A model generated the notes under the pieces. The model was not told where the DNA came from and ran no database searches. It worked only from the letters and a program-made list of their open reading frames with translations. This document shows positions 1-5,230 of a stretch of 5,230 bases of DNA, piece after piece (within the stretch, counting starts at the first letter, position 1; the number at the start of each line of letters is the position of its first letter). The position numbers were made by a program, and so were the translations under genes. The stretch is taken from the NCBI GenBank assembly GCA_003499715.1, contig DNSH01000133.1:1-5230 (forward strand). The letters run 5' to 3'. The DNA is from Candidatus Mesolinea sp. Lineage in GTDB: Bacteria > Chloroflexota > Anaerolineae > Anaerolineales > Anaerolineaceae.

Positions 1-1258
<1,258 letters not shown>

Positions 1259-1261
1259 TTA

Positions 1262-1266
1262 CCTCT
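1262..1266 (-). promoter_or_regulatory. Ribosome-binding site of ligA
   Basis: AGAGG on the minus strand lies 6 nt before the ligA ATG and supports that start. The 57-bp gap (1256-1312) also contains a TATAAC sequence just upstream of this site. It has no recognisable -35 partner, so I do not call it a promoter. Confidence 0.75.
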
Positions 1267-1312
1267 GAAAGTTATAAAAGCTCTGAATCCTGCCGCCAGC
1301 CCAAATTCACAA

Positions 1313-1384
1313 TGTTCCCGGTGAGATTCGAACTCACATGACCGGCTCCGGGGGCCGATGCCTTATCCATTAGGCCACGGGAAC
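1313..1384 (-). tRNA. tRNA-Arg, anticodon CCG, with C at position 33
   Basis: A 72-nt cloverleaf without encoded CCA. Acceptor GTTCCCG pairs perfectly with CGGGAAC; discriminator A. The D arm is GCCT/AGGC with A14, G18, G19 and A20. The anticodon stem is TCGGC/GCCGG (one T-G pair). The variable loop is TCAT, with an A15-U48 pair possible. The T arm is GTGAG/CTCAC with loop TTCGAAT. The seven-base anticodon loop reads CCCCGGA, so positions 34-36 (1351 down to 1349) are CCG, which reads CGG codons; A20, C35 and G36 match known arginine identity elements. Position 33 (base 1352) is C where almost all elongator tRNAs have U. A one-base register shift that would give a CGG (proline) anticodon breaks the stem, so Arg is preferred. 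CGG codons do occur in ligA. Apart from C33 the gene looks fully functional. Confidence 0.95.
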
Positions 1385-1394
1385 AGCGATTTTT

Positions 1395-1400
1395 ATTATA
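1395..1400 (-). promoter_or_regulatory. Probable -10 box for tRNA-Arg
   Basis: A consensus TATAAT on the minus strand ends 10 nt before the first base of tRNA-Arg, predicting a transcript start about 3-4 nt ahead of the mature 5' end. It sits in the 47-bp gap after the HIT gene stop. No good -35 hexamer is present at 16-18 bp, so the promoter is inferred from the -10 alone. With no terminator seen behind the tRNA, the same transcript could run into ligA. Confidence 0.55.
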
Positions 1401-1431
1401 CCTAATTATCAATCAGTTAGCGCCGTAAGGT

Positions 1432-1830
1432 TTACTGAAGTCGGGCTAACATCTCAGGATACTGGCTCATAAGTTCGGGATGCTTCTGGATGGGACCAGG
1501 CAAGATACGCTGGGTTACCGGTATGATATGAATATGCATGTGGAAAACAGATTGCAATGCTTGCCTGCCGTTATTATTAAGTAAATGAATATTTTGAATG
1601 CCAAGTTTCTCGTGATAAAGCAGGCAAACTTGTTGAGTTGTCGCGATAACTGCTTTTAGCAGGTCTGGCGGAGTCTCGAAAATATTTTCATAATGGTCTT
1701 TGGGCAGCACTAAAGTATGATACGCTGTGATGGGGCCCAAATCGAAAATGGCTAAAGTTTGCTCGTCTTCCCAGACTTTCCAAGAGGGTAGTTCTCCACG
1801 CACAATTTTACAAAACACACATTCATCCAT
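1432..1830 (-). CDS. HIT-family (HINT-like) nucleotide hydrolase
   Basis: A 132-residue single-domain histidine-triad protein. HIT enzymes of this branch hydrolyse the bond between a nucleoside monophosphate, usually AMP or GMP, and an amine, acyl or other leaving group; the true substrate here cannot be read from sequence. The triad H97-M-H99-I-H101-I-I is intact, with H99 expected to be the nucleophile. The upstream stretch NNNGRQALQSVF (85-96) matches the usual phosphate-contacting region. C4 and C7 form the CxxC found in zinc-binding HINT-like proteins, with H46 and H97 as candidate partners. The usual 'GHTLV-PK' strand reads YHTLVLPK (37-44), a glycine-to-tyrosine change. Length is normal for the family. 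An AGGAGGA site 7 nt before the ATG fixes the start. It lies 21 bp after the DUF2344 gene and is probably the last gene of that operon. The family is certain, the substrate unknown. Confidence 0.95.
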   Translation of the reverse strand: MDECVFCKIVRGELPSWKVWEDEQTLAIFDLGPITAYHTLVLPKDHYENIFETPPDLLKAVIATTQQVCLLYHEKLGIQNIHLLNNNGRQALQSVFHMHIHIIPVTQRILPGPIQKHPELMSQYPEMLARLQ

Positions 1831-1837
1831 AAATAAG

Positions 1838-1844
1838 TCCTCCT
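1838..1844 (-). promoter_or_regulatory. Strong ribosome-binding site of the HIT gene
   Basis: AGGAGGA, the best Shine-Dalgarno match in the window, lies 7 nt before the HIT ATG inside the 21-bp gap after the DUF2344 stop. It suggests the HIT gene is translated independently even if it is transcribed with the upstream genes. Confidence 0.85.
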
Positions 1845-1851
1845 ATAAAAA

Positions 1852-2478
1852 TTAGGAATAATACAAACCTATCCGTTGAATATCATACTGCTCTGGCGCT
1901 AAGCCAAGCAATGCAAGCAATTCATCCGGTCGCGCGCTGGCTTCTGGGCGGTTGCTCAGACGCAAGTACAACTTGTCCTCTTCCCATTGCAGCGCTTCAA
2001 CCAGCGGTTTTAGGTCGAACTGTTTATTTCTACGGGTCACTATCAGGTTCGGCTCGTTGAGCAGTTCCTCCAAATTTGCGCACACTGCTGAAACATCAAC
2101 CCCTGCCTTGAAGCTCACCTTGTATTCGGCTGCTTTTAGACTGGCTTGCAAGCTGGGAAAGTCATTCGATACTTCGGTTACGGATAAAATGCGGATGCCT
2201 GTTGGTAAGGCTGAATTGAGTTGCTGTTGGATTAAAGAAGGTTCCATGGGTTGCTCGAGCCAGAAATCCATCATCTCTGCTGACGACGTGAACCCCAAAG
2301 GCAAGGCGCTGGCTAAGTTTAGGCGCACTTTGGGGCTAAAACCTTGGCTGTAGCGCAGGGGTAAACCAGAGCGTCGCAATGCGCGTTCTAAAAGTTGCTG
2401 CAGGTCCAGATGACCAATGAAGCGCATGTCACCATTCTTAGAAAAGACCGCGCGATAGCGATATTTTGTCTCGTTCAT
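1852..2478 (-). CDS. TIGR03936-family radical SAM-associated protein (DUF2344)
   Basis: A 208-residue protein whose N-terminal half carries the family signature: YRYRAVFSKNGDMRFIGHLD (6-25), ERALRRSGLP (31-40), YSQGFSPKVRL (43-53) and ASALPLG (56-62). The C-terminal half is more variable and ends in QRIGLYYS. I see no cysteine cluster, signal peptide or membrane segment, so it is probably a soluble cytoplasmic protein. In many bacteria this domain is fused to, or encoded directly after, a TIGR03960 radical SAM protein. Here it is a separate gene whose ATG immediately follows the TAG of that protein, with no base between. This implies translational coupling and, by inference, 1:1 partnership in one enzyme. 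Its biochemical role is not known to me; the basic, conserved first 60 residues could contact RNA or another polyanion, but that is only a guess. Confidence 0.9.
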   Translation of the reverse strand: MNETKYRYRAVFSKNGDMRFIGHLDLQQLLERALRRSGLPLRYSQGFSPKVRLNLASALPLGFTSSAEMMDFWLEQPMEPSLIQQQLNSALPTGIRILSVTEVSNDFPSLQASLKAAEYKVSFKAGVDVSAVCANLEELLNEPNLIVTRRNKQFDLKPLVEALQWEEDKLYLRLSNRPEASARPDELLALLGLAPEQYDIQRIGLYYS

Positions 2479-2492
2479 CTAGGGGCACCCCC
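2479..2492 (-). promoter_or_regulatory. Abutting stop/start junction with a small GC hairpin
   Basis: The radical SAM TAG (2481-2479) is followed directly by the DUF2344 ATG (2478-2476). The only Shine-Dalgarno-like sequence is GGGGG at 2492-2488, 9 nt before the ATG. Four of its bases can pair with CCCC at 2485-2482 around a GTG loop, giving a 4-bp GC stem just before the start. Ribosomes finishing the upstream gene would melt this stem, so the arrangement fits coupled translation. The stem is short and its effect is inferred. Confidence 0.4.
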
Positions 2493-4335
2493 AGTAGACG
2501 TCATCTTGGGTTGGGCGAGTGCTTTCGAAACAATCCAAAATGCCGCAGTTGTAACAGCTATTGCGGCAATCCTCACGAGTACGTTCCGCTTGGCTCAGGC
2601 ACAGATCAGTGAGCAAGAAATGCTTGCTCACACCTGTCGAGATATGATCCCAAGGCAAGGTCTCATCGAGCGAGCGTTGACGCAATGTGTAGAAATCCGG
2701 ATCAAGTTCTACGCGAGAAAAGGCATCCTGCCAAGCCTGCAAGTTGAGATGCTCAGACCAGGCGTCAAATTTGGCACCATTCTGCCAAGCCTGCAAAATC
2801 ACGGCACCTAAGCGCCGGTCGCCACGGGAGAGCCAGCTCTCTACCAGAGAAGCTTCTGGCAGATTGTAGGTCATCTTGAGGTGTGCTTGGTGTGCACCTC
2901 GCTTGAGTAAGTCCAGCTTGCTTTGGATATTCTCTGGGGTGTCCATAGGATACCATTGAAAAGGTGTGTGAGCTTTGGGGATGAAGGTGCTAATGCCTAA
3001 GTGGATATTAACGCGATTGCCGGCAATTGACCTTCCAATTTTGTGAACCTTGCTCCCTAAATCCAGAATTGCTTGCACATCTTCCATTGTTTCTGTAGGC
3101 AGTCCAATCATAAAGTACATTTTGAGGTTAAGCCAGCCGTGTTCAAAGATTGTTCGTGCAGTCTCCAGCAGCACATTTTCATCCAGCGGCTTGTTGATTA
3201 CAGCACGCAAACGCTCTGTGGCAGCCTCGGGCGCAATCGTAAAACCACCGGCAGGGCTAAGCTCCTTGAGCTCATCCATCAAATCCACAGAGAATGAAGC
3301 GATGCGCAGGGAAGGTAAACTGACCCTGACGTGAGAGTCCCTGAATTTGTGATAGATTTCTTCTGTTAGAGGAAGGATTTGGGTATAGTCGGATGAAGAA
3401 AGCGAAAGGATGCCAACCTCGTCGTAACCCGTTGCCGCCAAGCCATCATCTATAGCTGTAATGATCTCCTCAACACTGCGCTCGCGCACTGGTCGGTTAA
3501 CCATGCCGGCATGGCAAAAGCGGCAGCCTCGCGTGCAACCACGCATAATCTCAACTGATAAGCGGTCGTGCACCGTCTGCACATTAGGGACGATAAATTG
3601 CGTTATGGGTGGCGGAAGTTTGGGCATAATGCGCTTGACCACAGGAAAGCTCACCTGTTCATTTTGAGGGGTAACCGCTTGGATAGTGCCATCTGGGTTG
3701 TAACTTACAGTGTAAAGGCTGGGAACGTAAACGCCAGGGACTTCCGCTAAGGTAGTCAATAAATCCTCACGTGCTGCACCAGAGCGCTTCCACGCTTGGT
3801 ATGCGTGTGTAATTTCCAAAATCACCTCTTCGCCTTCGCCAATCGCAAATGCGTCGATGAAATCTGCCATAGGTTCGGGGTTATAGCTTGCTTGCCCACC
3901 GGCTAAGATGAGCGGATCGGTTTTGGTGCGCTGGTTAGAGAAGAGCGGAATACCAGCCAAATCCAAAATATTAATGACATTCGTATAGATTTGCTCATAC
4001 GGCAGCGTGATGCCGAGAATATCAAACTCGCTCAGAGGCATTTTGGATTCAAGAGAAAAAAGCGGCAGATTGTGCTCACGTAATTGGGTTTCCATATCAA
4101 TCCAAGGAGCATAAGCGCGCTCTGCTAAAATATCTGGCTGTCGGTTGAGGATGTCGTAAAGAATGGCTAAGCCTAAGTTGCTTTGTCCAATATCGTAGAT
4201 ATCCGGAAAGACTAACGCTACATGGGTTTCTACTGACTCCCAGGGCTTCACGACCTGATTATATTCTCCGCCGACATAGCGACCGGGTTTTTCCACGCGA
4301 TATAAAAGGCTTTCAAGCTGTGTTTGCATTGTCAA
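2479..4335 (-). CDS. TIGR03960-family B12-binding-domain-like radical SAM protein
   Basis: A soluble protein of 618 residues from the TTG at 4335, or 616 from the ATG at 4329. Residues about 36-180 form a B12-binding-like Rossmann domain, including VALVFPDIYDIGQSNLG (39-55) and LAGGQASYNPEP (144-155). The usual DxHxxG cobalamin motif appears as D45-I-Y47-D-I-G50, lacking the histidine. The radical SAM core (about 255-480) has the cluster motif C267-TRG-C271-RF-C274 and later GGFTIAPEAATERLR (363-377) and KMYFMIGLPTET (405-416). The C-terminal region has GDRRLG (505-510), FDAWSEHL (523-530), LPWDHI (560-565) and a cysteine group C590, C594, C597, C602, C617. TTG is chosen because GAGGA lies 7 nt before it; the ATG would be 13 nt away. 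The gene follows the FAH gene by 17 bp and abuts its DUF2344 partner. The family is secure; reaction and substrate are unassigned. Confidence 0.93.
   Translation of the reverse strand: MTMQTQLESLLYRVEKPGRYVGGEYNQVVKPWESVETHVALVFPDIYDIGQSNLGLAILYDILNRQPDILAERAYAPWIDMETQLREHNLPLFSLESKMPLSEFDILGITLPYEQIYTNVINILDLAGIPLFSNQRTKTDPLILAGGQASYNPEPMADFIDAFAIGEGEEVILEITHAYQAWKRSGAAREDLLTTLAEVPGVYVPSLYTVSYNPDGTIQAVTPQNEQVSFPVVKRIMPKLPPPITQFIVPNVQTVHDRLSVEIMRGCTRGCRFCHAGMVNRPVRERSVEEIITAIDDGLAATGYDEVGILSLSSSDYTQILPLTEEIYHKFRDSHVRVSLPSLRIASFSVDLMDELKELSPAGGFTIAPEAATERLRAVINKPLDENVLLETARTIFEHGWLNLKMYFMIGLPTETMEDVQAILDLGSKVHKIGRSIAGNRVNIHLGISTFIPKAHTPFQWYPMDTPENIQSKLDLLKRGAHQAHLKMTYNLPEASLVESWLSRGDRRLGAVILQAWQNGAKFDAWSEHLNLQAWQDAFSRVELDPDFYTLRQRSLDETLPWDHISTGVSKHFLLTDLCLSQAERTREDCRNSCYNCGILDCFESTRPTQDDVYWGCP
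2728..2796 (-). repeat. 15-bp direct repeat pair inside the radical SAM gene
   Basis: The minus-strand sequence TTGCAGGCTTGGCAG occurs identically at 2742-2728 and 2796-2782. The copies are 54 bp (18 codons) apart and in the same frame, so each encodes LQAWQ (residues 514-518 and 532-536). Both lie in the conserved C-terminal region around FDAWSEHL. This may be chance reuse of the same codons in a helical repeat rather than a duplication. Confidence 0.6.
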
Positions 4336-4342
4336 ATGTTTA

Positions 4343-4347
4343 TCCTC
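4343..4347 (-). promoter_or_regulatory. Ribosome-binding site that favours the TTG start of the radical SAM gene
   Basis: GAGGA on the minus strand lies within the short gap after the FAH stop codon, 7 nt before TTG (4335) and 13 nt before the in-frame ATG (4329). The spacing argues for TTG; the ATG remains possible and would change the protein by only two residues. Confidence 0.6.
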
Positions 4348-4352
4348 AGTAA

Positions 4353-5132
4353 TTAAGATTTTTGAAAGGGTGCCCCTGAACGAACCGGATTAACCAGACT
4401 TCCGATCCCATCAATAAAGATCGAGACAACATCGCCATCATTCAGGCTGCCGACGCCGGCCGGCGTGCCCGTGAGGATAATATCCCCGGGCATCAAGGTC
4501 ATCACGGAGGAGGCGTAAAGCACGAGCTGCTCGATGTTGAAAATCATATCGCGCGTGGAAGCCATCTGCCGCAGGGTTTCGTTCACTCGGCAGGTTATCA
4601 GCGCATCCGAAGGGTCAAACTCCGTTTCGATCCACGGTCCGAGAGGGCAAAAGGTGTCAAAGCCTTTAGCACGGGTCCATTGCCCATCGCGTTGTTGTAA
4701 GTCACGCGCGGTGACGTCGTTGGCAATCGTATAGCCAAAAATTGCTTCTTGAACCTCATCAGTCTGCAGCCAGCGTGATTTCTTTTTGATCACAACAGCC
4801 AATTCCGCCTCATGTTCCACCCTTTGGGATTGGGGTGGGAGGATAATGGATTCGCCAATGGGTAAAAGGGCAGAAGGGGGCTTGAGAAAAAGCAGCGGTA
4901 CCTCTGGTATGGGTGCATTCATTTCTTGGGCATGCTCAAGGAAGTTACGACCGACCGCTAATATTTTGCTGGGTTGGCAAGGAACCAATAACTTTACTTG
5001 AGAAAGCGAGAATTCCGGTTCAAAACGCCGAAACTCGCCAAAGGGATCCCCTTGGATGCGGCCGACTTTATCTTCATAAATCCAGCCATATTCTGGGGGC
5101 GTGTATTTTGTTTCGAAGCGAATGATCTTCAT
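4353..5132 (-). CDS. Fumarylacetoacetate hydrolase (FAH) superfamily enzyme
   Basis: A 259-residue soluble enzyme of the COG0179 type (acylpyruvase, 2-hydroxyhepta-2,4-diene-1,7-dioate isomerase and relatives), acting on beta-dicarbonyl or 2-oxo acids with a divalent metal. Residues 1-50 resemble the small N-terminal domain of Rv2993c-like proteins; the FAH fold follows. Visible motifs are GRNFLEHAQEM (61-71) with H67, HEAELAVVI (107-115) giving metal ligands E108 and E110, NDVTARDLQ (138-146) giving D139, the AKGFD lysine K156, and TGTPAGVG (221-228). Length is typical. The frame extends 18 codons upstream to an ATG at 5186, but that would run antisense through tRNA-Val and adds no family sequence, so MKIIRFE at 5132 is chosen. 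No Shine-Dalgarno precedes it. It is first of a probable four-gene operon. Exact substrate cannot be assigned, and a link to the downstream genes is not evident. Confidence 0.92.
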   Translation of the reverse strand: MKIIRFETKYTPPEYGWIYEDKVGRIQGDPFGEFRRFEPEFSLSQVKLLVPCQPSKILAVGRNFLEHAQEMNAPIPEVPLLFLKPPSALLPIGESIILPPQSQRVEHEAELAVVIKKKSRWLQTDEVQEAIFGYTIANDVTARDLQQRDGQWTRAKGFDTFCPLGPWIETEFDPSDALITCRVNETLRQMASTRDMIFNIEQLVLYASSVMTLMPGDIILTGTPAGVGSLNDGDVVSIFIDGIGSLVNPVRSGAPFQKS

Positions 5133-5140
5133 AATTAGTG

Positions 5141-5150
5141 TATAATTATA
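5141..5150. promoter_or_regulatory. Palindromic -10 element, possible shared divergent promoter
   Basis: TATAATTATA is its own reverse complement, so a consensus TATAAT is present on each strand. On the plus strand (5141-5146) it ends 10 nt before tRNA-Val, exactly the spacing seen at tRNA-Arg. On the minus strand (5150-5145) it would start transcripts near 5138, about 6 nt before the FAH ATG. No convincing -35 hexamer is seen in either direction (plus: GCGAAT at 17 bp; minus: AACTGA, inside the tRNA gene). The plus-strand role is the better supported one. Confidence 0.5.
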
Positions 5151-5156
5151 ACGTTC

Positions 5157-5230
5157 GGGCGGATAGCTCAGTTGGTTAGAGCGCATCTTTTACACAGATG
5201 AGGCCGCAGGTTCGAGTCCTGTTCTGCCCA
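5157..5230 (+). tRNA. tRNA-Val, anticodon UAC
   Basis: A complete 74-nt cloverleaf ending at the last base of the window. Acceptor GGGCGGA pairs with TCTGCCC (one G-T pair), followed by discriminator A; whether CCA is encoded lies beyond the edge. The D arm is GCTC/GAGC with loop AGTTGGTTA. Anticodon stem CATCT/AGATG encloses loop TTTACAC, giving U33 and anticodon TAC (UAC), which reads GUA and, with modified U34, other valine codons. The variable loop is AGGCC and the T arm GCAGG/CCTGT with loop TTCGAGT. It is divergent from the FAH gene, 24 bp away, and may be the first of a tRNA group continuing to the right. Confidence 0.97.

Noticed and set aside
1349..1351. Reading the minus-strand tRNA as tRNA-Pro(CGG)
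   Set aside because: Shifting the loop by one base to give CGG destroys the anticodon stem, and the D-arm spacing and arginine identity bases support CCG.
1952..2353. A 133-codon plus-strand open frame opposite the DUF2344 gene
   Set aside because: It is fully antisense to a well-supported gene, its translation matches no family I recognise, and it has low-complexity Ser/Leu content typical of a shadow frame.
2395..2811. A 138-codon plus-strand open frame across the DUF2344 / radical SAM junction
   Set aside because: It is antisense to conserved coding sequence of both genes, and its translation shows no recognisable domain.
5133..5186. An 18-codon upstream extension of the FAH gene to an ATG at 5186
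   Set aside because: It would read antisense through tRNA-Val and the palindromic -10; the residues resemble no FAH N-terminus, while MKIIRFE at 5132 starts where the family does.

Overview
The window is an ordinary-looking stretch of bacterial chromosome of moderate GC. It holds five protein genes, all on the minus strand, and two tRNA genes, one on each strand. I see no insertion sequence, phage gene, CRISPR array, toxin-antitoxin pair or other sign of recent transfer. LigA and the separate (unfused) radical SAM / DUF2344 pair suggest a Gram-positive-like or Chloroflexota (possibly Anaerolineae) lineage. That placement is an inference from family resemblance, not something the sequence proves.

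Layout, read in the direction of minus-strand transcription (right to left): (1) at the right edge a complete plus-strand tRNA-Val(UAC), divergent from the rest; (2) a fumarylacetoacetate-hydrolase-family enzyme starting only 24 bp from that tRNA; (3) 17 bp downstream, a TIGR03960-type B12-binding-like radical SAM protein; (4) with no intergenic base, its usual partner, a TIGR03936/DUF2344 protein; (5) 21 bp further, a HIT-family nucleotide hydrolase. The tight spacing makes (2) to (5) a probable operon. After a 47-bp gap with its own TATAAT box comes (6) tRNA-Arg(CCG), then, after 57 bp without a visible terminator, (7) ligA, the NAD-dependent DNA ligase, whose last third runs off the left edge.

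The FAH-family enzyme is metabolic, LigA joins Okazaki fragments and repair nicks, and the HIT protein probably hydrolyses nucleotidyl adducts. The radical SAM / DUF2344 pair is a widespread conserved duo whose reaction is, to my knowledge, not established. It is the part of the window most likely to conceal undescribed biology.

The points most worth a second look are: a C in place of the nearly invariant U33 in the anticodon loop of tRNA-Arg(CCG); a perfectly palindromic -10 sequence in the 24-bp gap between the divergent FAH and tRNA-Val genes, which could fire both ways and would give the FAH operon an almost leaderless mRNA; and a small GC hairpin covering the only ribosome-binding sequence at the abutting stop/start of the radical SAM / DUF2344 genes. 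No gene-free stretch exceeds 60 bp.
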